Origin: Planctomycetota bacterium
GTDB taxonomy: Bacteria > Planctomycetota > UBA1135 > GCA-002686595
Reading direction: 5' to 3'
Length of the DNA: 64,000 nucleotides
Assembly: GCA_014238415.1 (NCBI GenBank)
Contig: JABABA010000001.1
Span: 186,001 to 250,000, forward strand
The notes beneath the pieces are model-generated. The model had not been told where the DNA came from. It did not search any database and worked only from the letters and a program-made list of their open reading frames with translations. Positions 18,238 through 27,541 of this stretch are shown one piece after another. Position numbers and translations under genes: made by a program. Position 1 is the first letter of the stretch. Each line of letters starts with the position of its first letter.

Positions 18238-20850
18238 CTACCGAGGCCCCACGGAGCAGTGTTGAGCAACCGTGCGCAAGTCGGCGCTGCTATTGCCTAA
18301 CCGAACCGTGTAATCGCCAGGAGCAAAGACCCAGGGCCGAACTGCCCCTGGTCCCACTCGCACGGTGTAGAGCGTTTCGCCGCTGTTCTCGTCGATCACC
18401 TGCAAGACCGGGCGATCACAAGACTGCAGTTCCACCGCATCCAGCAGGGCAAAGGGCTTGGGCCCCTGCTCCAGAGCGTGGAACTCAACAGGCCAGCCGG
18501 GAAGCATGTCGCTCACATCTGCACCCGGCTCAGCCCAACGAGGCCAGCCCTCAAAACGGACAGTCCCCGCAACCGGATCCAAGCGCACCAGGCCCCAACC
18601 CGGCATGCGGTCGTGCAAGCCAGCGGGAACCCGCCCCTGCCGGCGGGGATTCGCCACCGCATGAACGCGCACAAGATTGCCCCAGCCATCCCGGAAAGAA
18701 CCCAGGTAGGGAGGAGCGCCCGGACTGCGGTCACGGCCAGGGACTTCGGGGAACCAACGCCTGGGAAAGGTGTTGGCCACAGCTGGAACGCAAAAGGCGA
18801 AAGCGGCGTCACGATCCTGTTCCACCCCGTACTGGACAACCGAGGAAAGGTGCTGGTCCCCTGCCACATGAAACGCGTAGCCCCTCCGGATCTCCCGCAG
18901 AGCCCGGTCCCGGGGGGTGCGGGGCCAACCGTTGGAATCCCCGTCCGCAGCTCGCAGATCGCCCCTGATGAACTCACCGGGGTCAGCGAAACGCAGTGAT
19001 GAAACCACTCCGTCATGCCTGGCACTGGCGGGCAGGGTTGCCAGGTTGCAGAAAATGGTCTGAGAGAGAACTCCCTTGAGGCCCACCTCACGGGGCCAAC
19101 TAGCGCTCCAGCCTTCCAGAAAATCCAACTGGCGCTGCCCCAAAAGCGTGGCACCCTTTGGATCGCCCATGGTAAGGGGATCAAAGTCCTCCGCCCTGGC
19201 CCAGCCATTGATGATCTCGCCCTCGGGGCAGGCGATTGAAGGACTGGACTTCCATTGACGGTCTGCCAGGATCGCGAAAGACACACCACCATGAATCAAT
19301 GAGGTGGTGTAGACCGAAATACCATTGGGCAGGGGCGTCGCATCAGCAGGATCAGGCAAGTGCGCCACCTGGGTGCGATGCACCGCGTTGACGAAACGCG
19401 GGCCCATTCGGTAGCCACCCCGATCCTGAGCCCGCAACTTGCGTCCATCCGGCGCGGTTTCCACCACGCCGCCGTTGCCCCACACATTGCCGTGATAGAC
19501 ATCATGGTCATCTGGAATCGTGACCGTTGGCAGGCGTCGGGTCAGGCTGGCGAAGGACACGCACCAGCGCAACCACTTGCCCTGATAGTCGAGCAAGGCC
19601 TCCTGCAACGGCCCGGAAATCGCAGAGCTCAGATCCCCTTCGTAGATCTGGTCTCCAGCAAAAAAGAGCAGGTCGGGTTGGGCAGCGCTGACGGCCGCCA
19701 CCAGATCATTGTGAGGAAACCAAAGCCCCGAATCGTTCCAGGCCAGATCACCGGTATAGGATTTTACGCAGGACAGAGCTCCCAGCACCAAGGGTTGCTT
19801 GGGGTCAGGATTGGCAGTTACATACAAGGCATAGGAAGTGGTCACCCCGTCGATGGTCCCCGTAACCGAAAGATGTCGGGGACTCGTGGCATCCCAGTTG
19901 GGTACGCGGAAGTGGACGGTGAAAGAATCCTGGTCCCAGTTCGCGTTGTCCAGGACACGGTAGCGATCAAGGTCTACTAGACTCCAGTTCTGCCTGTCCC
20001 CGGGACCCAGGGGCGGCAACTGAGCAGTTACCTTGAGCAGGTCGCGATCGTAGGTGTACTGCACACAATAGACCGGTCCGAGCGCCCGATCGGGTCGTTC
20101 GACCAGGGCAGACTCAGAAAAAGTCCAAGCACGAAACCCGTGGCCACGGGATGACCCCTTTGGGCCCCCGTGACTCAAGAGTGCCACAGAACCGTCCACC
20201 GCATCCATTGGCAGAGTGCAACTCAGGACGAGCCGCTGCCCCTGATTCCCACGGGCTTCCGCGGTCAGGTTCACTGCGCCGCTGGCGTCCAGTTCGCCTT
20301 TCACTCGCAGCTGGATCTCGCCGGTCAGGCCATGCTCGAATCGATCCGTTGATGAAGCCAGCAATGGCAGGTCCTTGAGCCTGGTGGCGTTGTTCATGAC
20401 CCAACCGCCTCCTCTCCCAGACTGGGGACGACTGAAGTCGCGCAGCACCAATTGTCCGTCACCCTGAACAAGCACCAGGGTGCCCCCATCCGCAGCCGGA
20501 GTCTGGTGCACACTGGCGCTGCGCAGGACATGCACCCCGTTTCCTCCTGCTCCGATCAGGAAACCCGCCGCTTGCTCATCACGGAACGGGCCCTCATCCA
20601 AAGGCCAGAGAGTCACGGACACCCAACCAGGGCCCTGTTCTGGTTCCCAGGCTCGCGTCAAACGATGCAGGCTCCGAAAGGGCCAGCGCGCGCGTCCCTC
20701 CACACACAGCAGGCCCTGTTCCCCTTGTCGCCAATCAGCCAGTCTATTGGCCCAGTGCTGGGCCCCGGTCCAGACCCGAGTCTCCCCAGAGGGATCAGGG
20801 TCGGTGGCGGATAACAAGACACACAGACTCAGACAAAGAGACAATCCCAT
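18238..20850 (-). CDS. PhoD-like phosphatase/phosphodiesterase (metallophosphatase)
   Basis: SCVKSYTGDLAWNDSG...PDLLFFAGDQIYEGD...VTIPDDHDVYHGNVWG...FHVAGDQHLSSVVQYG metallophosphatase motifs; N-terminal signal peptide. Confidence 0.88.
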   Translation of the reverse strand: MGLSLCLSLCVLLSATDPDPSGETRVWTGAQHWANRLADWRQGEQGLLCVEGRARWPFRSLHRLTRAWEPEQGPGWVSVTLWPLDEGPFRDEQAAGFLIGAGGNGVHVLRSASVHQTPAADGGTLVLVQGDGQLVLRDFSRPQSGRGGGWVMNNATRLKDLPLLASSTDRFEHGLTGEIQLRVKGELDASGAVNLTAEARGNQGQRLVLSCTLPMDAVDGSVALLSHGGPKGSSRGHGFRAWTFSESALVERPDRALGPVYCVQYTYDRDLLKVTAQLPPLGPGDRQNWSLVDLDRYRVLDNANWDQDSFTVHFRVPNWDATSPRHLSVTGTIDGVTTSYALYVTANPDPKQPLVLGALSCVKSYTGDLAWNDSGLWFPHNDLVAAVSAAQPDLLFFAGDQIYEGDLSSAISGPLQEALLDYQGKWLRWCVSFASLTRRLPTVTIPDDHDVYHGNVWGNGGVVETAPDGRKLRAQDRGGYRMGPRFVNAVHRTQVAHLPDPADATPLPNGISVYTTSLIHGGVSFAILADRQWKSSPSIACPEGEIINGWARAEDFDPLTMGDPKGATLLGQRQLDFLEGWSASWPREVGLKGVLSQTIFCNLATLPASARHDGVVSSLRFADPGEFIRGDLRAADGDSNGWPRTPRDRALREIRRGYAFHVAGDQHLSSVVQYGVEQDRDAAFAFCVPAVANTFPRRWFPEVPGRDRSPGAPPYLGSFRDGWGNLVRVHAVANPRRQGRVPAGLHDRMPGWGLVRLDPVAGTVRFEGWPRWAEPGADVSDMLPGWPVEFHALEQGPKPFALLDAVELQSCDRPVLQVIDENSGETLYTVRVGPGAVRPWVFAPGDYTVRLGNSSADLRTVAQHCSVGPR

Positions 20851-20889
20851 GGGCCGAGTCTAGCCCTCGCCTTCCCGTAGGATCACCCC

Positions 20890-21732
20890 ATGCCTCGACT
20901 TTTGATCGCCACCCTGCTCTGGACCCTGCCCTTTGGCTTGATCCCGCGATACCTGCTCCAGGTCGATCCGGATGTACTGGCGATCACGCGGCTGGGCCTC
21001 GGTGCACTGGCCTTGACGGTCCTGATCGGAGGGCGAGCCGCACGGCCCAGGACATCATGGCTGCTGGTGGGCGCCATTCAATTTGGCGTCTGCTATGGAG
21101 CCTATCTGCGCGCATACCAGTACCTTCCAGGACACGCGATTGCCCTTCTGACATCCACCACGCCCCTTTGGATCCTGATTCTGCACAGGCAGGGGCACCT
21201 CTGGCGAGGCAGGTCGCTTCTGGCAGTGGTCCTTGCTGTCAGTGGCGCAATGTTGCTCTCGACCGCCGATCTTGATCCAGACCCCGACTGGTGGATCGGG
21301 GTTGCCTGGACCCAACTGGCCAATGCGGCCTTTGCTTTTGGTCAACTCCGCTGGCGTGCCGCAAAAGAAAACGAGCGTCAGCACCCCATGGCAACCCACG
21401 CCTGGATGCTATTGGCAGGAGCCTTGGTACTTGCACCCTTGGCCTTGATGAACCTTCCGGGAAGCCTGGATCAAATTGACGGCAAAGGCATCGGCGCTCT
21501 GTTGTATCTGGGCATTGGTGCAACCGGCCTGGGCTTCTACCTTTGGAACGAGGGGGCGCGACAGGTTTCCGTGTCCAGGTTGGCTGTCATGAACAACCTC
21601 AAGGCACCCCTGGCGGCACTGGTGGCCGTCTGGATATTTGGAGAAGATGCGGCGCCATTGCCCCTTGCCCTGTCGATGCTCTGCCTGCTGGCCGCCATGC
21701 ACTTCAGCACGACCCACAAGCTTGGCCAATAA
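20890..21732 (+). CDS. EamA/DMT-family transporter
   Basis: About 10 hydrophobic helices, duplicated EamA pattern (FGVCYGAYLRAYQYLPGHAIALLTSTTPLWILIL; LGFYLWNEGARQVSVSRLAVMNNLKAPLAALVAVWIFGE). Confidence 0.88.
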   Translation: MPRLLIATLLWTLPFGLIPRYLLQVDPDVLAITRLGLGALALTVLIGGRAARPRTSWLLVGAIQFGVCYGAYLRAYQYLPGHAIALLTSTTPLWILILHRQGHLWRGRSLLAVVLAVSGAMLLSTADLDPDPDWWIGVAWTQLANAAFAFGQLRWRAAKENERQHPMATHAWMLLAGALVLAPLALMNLPGSLDQIDGKGIGALLYLGIGATGLGFYLWNEGARQVSVSRLAVMNNLKAPLAALVAVWIFGEDAAPLPLALSMLCLLAAMHFSTTHKLGQ

Positions 21733-21773
21733 TTCAACGGAGGGTGCACACCAGTTGTGTTTTCCTTCCACAC

Positions 21774-23114
21774 TCACTCAATGCGCTTCAACAATGTGAA
21801 ACCTCGCGGCGCGAGGGCCGGGTGGTACTCCACCAGTCCAAAGGCCCCCACCTCCAGACCGAAGGCCACATCCAGAAACCCCTGGGGAAACTCATGGGCG
21901 GGACGCCAGCGCACCGTGGTCAGGTACTCACCAAGTTCGGAATTCAAGCCCTTGGAGATCTCCACGTACTCTTCCCGGCTGAGCTCCTTGGCAGCGAGCT
22001 GCTGACCCGCCTGGCGCAGACGCTCCTCCAGGGCTTGTTGCAACTCGCGCATGGCCACGTCCCCCTCTCGATCGCGCACACCCGGGGCCAGAATTCGGTG
22101 CACCGCCCGACGGACATCATCTCGCACCCCGCCGGCATCGGAATGCAAAGCAGCGAGGTCCAACAGGTCCGCACCCCCCTTGATCTGTTCTTGATAGGCG
22201 CTCATCAAGGCCTGCGCCTCGGCGGCACTGCGGGGCTGGCCGGAAGCGCTGCACTGCACCACCAGGGCCTGCACGATTACACGGGAAGCCACATACCCAG
22301 ATGCTTCGTCCCTGCCCGGCCGCACCAGGGGCATCTCTCCCACGGGTGGCGGTCCCCGCACCACCTTGGCAAACCGGATCACCACGGGCACCCTGGGCTT
22401 GGACGTCTCGCGGCCATCCGAACTCACCCCGACCGAGGCCATCGCTTCAAGAGTGGGCACCCCATTGACCACCCGACCAAAGCTGGAATACTTGCCGTCA
22501 AGATTCCAGTGGGCTGGCCCGTCATCACAGCAGATAAAGAACTGGCAAGATGCAGAATTGATGTCCGATCCCCCGCGCGCCATGGAAAGTACCCCGTAAC
22601 GGTGATCCCTCCCTGGCTTGTCCGAAAATTCGGGCTGCAGGTTTCCGTAGGGAGAGCTACCTGTACCGTTTGCCAGTGGACAGCCACCCTGCACCATGAA
22701 GTCGCGCATGATACGGTGAAAGGTCAGTCCATCGTAGAAGCCCTCATCTGCCAGACGCAAGAAATTACGGGTGGTGAGCGGTGCTTCCTGATGCCAGAGC
22801 TCAATCACCAACTCTCCCACGTCCGTATTATTGATGTCAACACCAAGCACAACGTGATAGTCCTTGAGCGCCTCATCTCCCACGGCTCCGCCAGGTTCAA
22901 ATCCCAAGGTCTTGCGGGGAGCAACCACTTGAGGCGGCAATGAATCCTCGACTGGTTCTCCGGGCTCTGCACTCACTGGATCAGGAGGGGTGTTCTGAGG
23001 CTCCAGCCCAGCTGGGTTTTGATCTGAACCACCACAGGCGCTGAGGGCCAGGCAGGCCATGGCTGGGATCCAAAAGAGCAATTGAGAGGTGCAACGAGTG
23101 TCCATGGGAGACAT
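21774..23114 (-). CDS. Lipoprotein with cyclophilin-type PPIase domain and C-terminal parvulin-like domain
   Basis: CLALSACGG lipobox; cyclophilin motifs TRNFLRLADEGFYDGLTFHRIMRDFMVQGGCP and SCQFFIC; C-terminal ASRVIVQALVV...SAAEAQALMSAYQEQIKGGADLLDLAALHSDAGG...FPQGFLDVAFGLEVGAFGLVEYH...GFTLLKRIE is parvulin-like. Confidence 0.88.
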   Translation of the reverse strand: MSPMDTRCTSQLLFWIPAMACLALSACGGSDQNPAGLEPQNTPPDPVSAEPGEPVEDSLPPQVVAPRKTLGFEPGGAVGDEALKDYHVVLGVDINNTDVGELVIELWHQEAPLTTRNFLRLADEGFYDGLTFHRIMRDFMVQGGCPLANGTGSSPYGNLQPEFSDKPGRDHRYGVLSMARGGSDINSASCQFFICCDDGPAHWNLDGKYSSFGRVVNGVPTLEAMASVGVSSDGRETSKPRVPVVIRFAKVVRGPPPVGEMPLVRPGRDEASGYVASRVIVQALVVQCSASGQPRSAAEAQALMSAYQEQIKGGADLLDLAALHSDAGGVRDDVRRAVHRILAPGVRDREGDVAMRELQQALEERLRQAGQQLAAKELSREEYVEISKGLNSELGEYLTTVRWRPAHEFPQGFLDVAFGLEVGAFGLVEYHPALAPRGFTLLKRIE

Positions 23115-23200
23115 GATGGCGCGGTCGACCCCGAATTGCGACCATGCAGGTTCTCGATCCCTGCCACCAACCAGGCCGCCTGACTCCCGTAGAGAACCCA

Positions 23201-24712
23201 GTGAGACCGAAGCCCCATCGACGCGACATCCTCAGAGGAGCCAGCGCTCTCTCCCTGGCCGCCACCGTTGGCAGCGCGCAGGGTCGCCCCAACATACTGC
23301 TGATCATGGTGGACCAGCACCGTCACGACCTTGCGGGCTATTCTGGTGCCGGATCCAGCTACGCGACCACACCCCACCTGGATGCCCTGGCTGCGGAGAG
23401 CGTCCAGGTCGAGTCCTGCTATGCAAGCGTCCCCCTCTGCGCTCCGGCCCGGCAGTCGTTTGTCACAGGCCAGTACGCATCAACCCATGGAACCTTCCGC
23501 AACCGACATGCCCTCCTGGCGGGAGAGCGCACGGTCTTCCATGAAATCACTGCGGGTGGGTACCACACAGGCTGGTTTGGCAAGACCCATTGCAATGTCT
23601 CCGGCTTTGACCAGGTGGCATCCCAGGACGATCTCTTCAAGGCTTTCCAGGCGGAACATCCTGAGGCAAAACTCGCAGGAGCCGAACGCATCATCACCGA
23701 CCGGCCCACTCCAGTGCCGTTCATGGAGCCCTACAACACGCGCTACGAGGACGCCGGCTCCGGCAAGGTCTTCCACATGGAAGAACATGTCACTCGAACC
23801 TCTCTCAAAGCCCTGGCCCAACGCCCAAAGGACAAGCCCTTTCTGATGGTAGCCAGCTACTTATCTCCCCACCCGCCCCTGTTTCCGCCAAGTGACTTCT
23901 TGGAACTCTACAGGGACGCGAAGCTACCCTTGCCCAAGGATCGTCTGTTACGCGAACTTGGCCTGCCAAAAGACCTTGGACGGCGGCGAAGAACCACGCG
24001 CATGTTGCGCGTCAACGACAAGATGGCACTGAACGCCACCCGGGCCTACTACTCGAGCCTCGCCTGGACCGATCACTGCGTCGGCGAATTACTACGGGGA
24101 CTCGCGGACCAGAAAATGAGTGACTCCACCATAGTGATCTACACCAGCGATCACGGGGAGACCCTGGGTGAACACGGATTGTTCGGCAAGCGCTCATTTT
24201 TCGACAGCGCGAGCCGCGTGCACCTGCTTGTTCGACAGCCTGGAGTATTACCCCAAGGGGTACTGCGACCCAGGGTCACCAGCCACCTGGACCTGACCGC
24301 CAGTCTGATGGATTGGACCGGCACGAAGAGCAAACAGTCTCTGCCTGGAAGACCCCTGCAGGCCCTGCTGGCCGGAGATCCTGATCTGGATTGGCAGGAC
24401 GAAGCTCGCATGGAACTGACCCGGTCCGTAGGCCTTCCCGAAGACAGTGAACTGAAACTGCAGCCCGGAGATTCACCCCCTGTGGCGGGCTACTGGTGTA
24501 TGCGTCGAGGAAATTGGAAGTACAGCGACTTTGGCGAGGGCCAACGCTTCTTGTTTGACCTAAAGACAGACCCCGGGGAACGCATCAACCGCATTCAAGA
24601 CAGCAGCAGCGGCGACGTGGCCGATGAGATGGCGGCGGCCCTGCACCAGGCCAGTCCCGAGAGCTGGGCCCTTCATCGCACCGATTCCGGTCAAAAGGGT
24701 GCGCCCAAATAG
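23201..24712 (+). CDS. Sulfatase (Cys-type), Tat-exported
   Basis: RPNILLIMVDQHRHDLAGYSG...CAPARQSFVTGQYASTHG formylglycine motif; Tat-like HRRDILRGASALSLAATVG. Likely GTG start at 23201. Confidence 0.92.
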   Translation: MRPKPHRRDILRGASALSLAATVGSAQGRPNILLIMVDQHRHDLAGYSGAGSSYATTPHLDALAAESVQVESCYASVPLCAPARQSFVTGQYASTHGTFRNRHALLAGERTVFHEITAGGYHTGWFGKTHCNVSGFDQVASQDDLFKAFQAEHPEAKLAGAERIITDRPTPVPFMEPYNTRYEDAGSGKVFHMEEHVTRTSLKALAQRPKDKPFLMVASYLSPHPPLFPPSDFLELYRDAKLPLPKDRLLRELGLPKDLGRRRRTTRMLRVNDKMALNATRAYYSSLAWTDHCVGELLRGLADQKMSDSTIVIYTSDHGETLGEHGLFGKRSFFDSASRVHLLVRQPGVLPQGVLRPRVTSHLDLTASLMDWTGTKSKQSLPGRPLQALLAGDPDLDWQDEARMELTRSVGLPEDSELKLQPGDSPPVAGYWCMRRGNWKYSDFGEGQRFLFDLKTDPGERINRIQDSSSGDVADEMAAALHQASPESWALHRTDSGQKGAPK

Positions 24713-24737
24713 TCCAGCCCCGGCGTTCCTCCAGGTC

Positions 24738-24971
24738 CTAGTGGTGAGGCGGCGGGGCCTCGTCCAATACTGCGGGCAACTCCCCTTCCCTGCCCTGACG
24801 AAGACTGGAGACCAGAGCCTCCATGCGCGCCAGCAATTGGGCAAGTTGCTCCCCCTGGGCAGCGGTTTCGCGCGAGACCAGGTCCAGATTTTCCTCTAGA
24901 AAAGTCAAGCGACACTCAAGCTCCACAATTCGCGCGTCGGGAGTATCTGCTTGCCCAGTTGGACTGCTCAT
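24738..24971 (-). CDS. slyX: SlyX family protein
   Basis: 77 aa: RIVELECRLTFLEENLDLVSRETAAQGEQLAQLLARMEALVSSLRQ... ending DEAPPPHH, like SlyX coiled coil and PPPH terminus. Confidence 0.8.
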   Translation of the reverse strand: MSSPTGQADTPDARIVELECRLTFLEENLDLVSRETAAQGEQLAQLLARMEALVSSLRQGREGELPAVLDEAPPPHH

Positions 24972-25033
24972 CAGTAAGAAGGAAGGTTTGGGTTTCGTGT
25001 CTACTGCACAGGGATAATGTCCCTCAGGTCAAG

Positions 25034-26716
25034 TCAACGCCCGTTTGCGTCTACCCCTGCGGTCCATTCGAAGCCGACCAGCCAATCAAAGTGGGGTCCA
25101 TCCGCCAGCACGAGCTCCAAGCTGAAACGGCGCAAGCGAACCTGACTGCCCTGCTCCAGCAAACGCACCCACGAATCAACACGCCAGCCCCCCTGGTCCA
25201 ATTGAGCCAGACTGTGGTTGCCGCCCGCCTCGAATCCCGAGTCCACCCAAGCACCTACCCGTTGACGCAGCATGCGGCGCGCTGCGCCTTCAACCCGTTG
25301 GGTCATCAGAGGCGCCGGCAATCCCTCTCGCTTTGCTGCCGCTGCGGCCGATTTTTCCCGGGCCAGGTCGCCACCACGATCCCTCAGAAACGCCAGGTGA
25401 TGAGTGCAGGTTTGCGACCCGCGATGACGGTGCAGACCAACAACGGCCAGCCGCTCCTCGTCCCATGGGCCCTGGCAGGGGCCAAGCAGCTCCCGCAGCG
25501 CACCCTCTGGTTGTGTCACATCCCACCAGGCACAAGCTGGCCCGCTTTCTCGGAGCGCCTGGGGAGGTTCAGGGTCGATGACAAAATCAGGTCGCCGGAC
25601 AACTGGGGCCCCGACCGAATGACTCACCCCAGAATCCGGAGAGGACGATAGGCCGGGAGCACCTTGGTCTCCTCGCTTTGATGTCAACCCGCCCGTGTCT
25701 TCGGATGGATCCTGCTCCAGGCCTCCTGACGCCAGGGGCGCCTCTCCTTGTGAACCAATTGGAGCCGCCAACACTTCGTCAGAGGACTGGGTGCGCAACC
25801 ACATCCAGGTGCTCACCATCACCCCGGTTCCCAGCACCAACAAAACCTGACCAGTGAAGTGTCTCCGAGCTTTACGGGCTTCGAAACGGCGCACATCCAG
25901 CTCGAGCTGGACCGCTTGAGCTTGAACGCCTGCAGTTTGCCCGAGCAGGGGCTCACCTGAATAGGAGCCATCAACCAGACCCTCATCTGCAGAGGAATCC
26001 GGGTCCGCTGGCTGCGATCCTTGAACCTCGTTCCCGGAGGCAGGTGCCGACCCGTCGCCAAAGAGATCCGCCAGACGGTCCGAAGTCCAGTCTGGTGACG
26101 GAGCATGACGGCCCATGGGATCTACCGTCGGGAGCGCCTGCCCGCTGGATTGCGGCTCAGGGTCAGGGCCCTGATCCAAAGGCGTGGCAGTCTCCTTTGA
26201 AACGGGAGCGGGATCCACGTCGAAATCCTCCCGGCCCGGGGTGATTTCCAGCGCAGGCTCCTGCTCGATCCGCTCCGGAACAGGTACCCTGGATTCCCCT
26301 TCCAGATCCTTCGAGTCCTCTGGAACAACCTCGTTCAGTTCCGGCTTGGATTCGAGGACCGACTCAACGGGAAGAGATCCAGGGGGCTGATCCTCTTCGT
26401 TGACGCCAATCCAATCAATGCCTCGCTGAGCGGGATCCAATGGAGGTCCAGCTTGCAGAGTCGCCTGGGGAAAGGCTTCCCGCAAAGCGGTTGGTTCCAC
26501 CAGGCGAATCGGCTGGCCCAGGTGCAGCGCGGGCAGAGTGCGCAAGCGACCAGCTTGAATGGCCTCACGTACCTTCAAGAGAGGAGTGCGGGTACGACGA
26601 GCCGCATCACCCAGCGAAAGCAAACGACCAGGATCGGGGTGGGAAGTGCGACAGGTGACCCCCTTTGGGTTATCAGAGTTCACAGGGTCCAAGTGAAACC
26701 TCCTGCAAAAATCCAT
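25034..26716 (-). CDS. Hypothetical single-TM protein with N-terminal excisionase-like region, long acidic linker and C-terminal domain
   Basis: LLSLGDAARRTRTPLLKVREAIQAGRLRTLPALHLGQPIRLVEPTALREAF; acidic Pro/Glu/Asp-rich region; TM HFTGQVLLVLGTGVMVSTWMWL. Start uncertain. Confidence 0.6.
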   Translation of the reverse strand: MDFCRRFHLDPVNSDNPKGVTCRTSHPDPGRLLSLGDAARRTRTPLLKVREAIQAGRLRTLPALHLGQPIRLVEPTALREAFPQATLQAGPPLDPAQRGIDWIGVNEEDQPPGSLPVESVLESKPELNEVVPEDSKDLEGESRVPVPERIEQEPALEITPGREDFDVDPAPVSKETATPLDQGPDPEPQSSGQALPTVDPMGRHAPSPDWTSDRLADLFGDGSAPASGNEVQGSQPADPDSSADEGLVDGSYSGEPLLGQTAGVQAQAVQLELDVRRFEARKARRHFTGQVLLVLGTGVMVSTWMWLRTQSSDEVLAAPIGSQGEAPLASGGLEQDPSEDTGGLTSKRGDQGAPGLSSSPDSGVSHSVGAPVVRRPDFVIDPEPPQALRESGPACAWWDVTQPEGALRELLGPCQGPWDEERLAVVGLHRHRGSQTCTHHLAFLRDRGGDLAREKSAAAAAKREGLPAPLMTQRVEGAARRMLRQRVGAWVDSGFEAGGNHSLAQLDQGGWRVDSWVRLLEQGSQVRLRRFSLELVLADGPHFDWLVGFEWTAGVDANGR

Positions 26717-27393
26717 CCCCGCGGACTGAACTCCGTGTAGGTCGGGACCTGAAATACGTCGCTGACCACAAGAAAAGAGTTCGCCTCAGCGGGCTCGATG
26801 GCCTCCTCGTAGATCGCCCCCAACTCAAAACGAAGGCCAGAATTGATTGCTCGCGAAACTCCGAAACCCAGGCCCCACTTCCAATAGGACGAGGCATCAA
26901 CATGGAGGGGGATGTCAGCAGTTCCAGGGCCGAAGGTGGTTGGGATTCGCGTGCGAGGCACCAGCCCAAGACGCATTTCCAAGAAGGGCACCCAGCCAGC
27001 CAATGAGGCCTGCTCGCCAAGGGGCTCCCAAAGCACAGCACCCATGGCCTCTACTTGGGTCATGGATTGAAAAGCCAGGCCCTCGATATCCAACGCACGC
27101 AAGCGCCGAACGATCCAACCCACGCGTGCATCCACGTTCTGACCCAGATCGAACTCAACCCCGGCCCCCATTCCCCAGCGACCGTCGATGGTGGATTCAA
27201 AATCAAAGGACCCGTCGGGTCCGAGATCTGCAATAGCCAGATGGCTGTCCGCGTGCATGCTCTCGCCCAAATCGAAAAGCATATAGGGGCGCAGGGACGA
27301 ACCAGGCGCACTCGTCACAGAACCGGAGGGGGCAGCGCAGGACGCCAGCAAGGAGACTGCAATTAGAAGATTGAGGAGTGAAGAAGCTCTCAT
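26680..27393 (-). CDS. Lipoprotein, possible outer-membrane beta-barrel
   Basis: MRASSLLNLLIAVSLLASCAAPSG lipobox; alternating pattern, C-terminal GWIFAGGFTWTL. Start reassigned to 27393. Confidence 0.6.
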   Translation of the reverse strand: MRASSLLNLLIAVSLLASCAAPSGSVTSAPGSSLRPYMLFDLGESMHADSHLAIADLGPDGSFDFESTIDGRWGMGAGVEFDLGQNVDARVGWIVRRLRALDIEGLAFQSMTQVEAMGAVLWEPLGEQASLAGWVPFLEMRLGLVPRTRIPTTFGPGTADIPLHVDASSYWKWGLGFGVSRAINSGLRFELGAIYEEAIEPAEANSFLVVSDVFQVPTYTEFSPRGWIFAGGFTWTL

Positions 27394-27541
27394 TGGGAGA
27401 TCGCGGGGCCTCTCTTGTACCCCAGAAGGCCCTTTCATGCGAGTGTTTGCTCGCCGCCCTACCCAGAACATGCCCTGAGGCGTAGGATTTGAGGTGTCTC
27501 CAACAGACCCCCACCCTCCCAATTCTCAAAAAGATTCCAGC

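Noticed and set aside
21543-22943. 466-aa plus-strand ORF
   Set aside because: Antisense to the well-supported cyclophilin lipoprotein (21774-23114) and DMT transporter end; low-complexity H/Q/R-rich translation, typical GC-rich shadow ORF.
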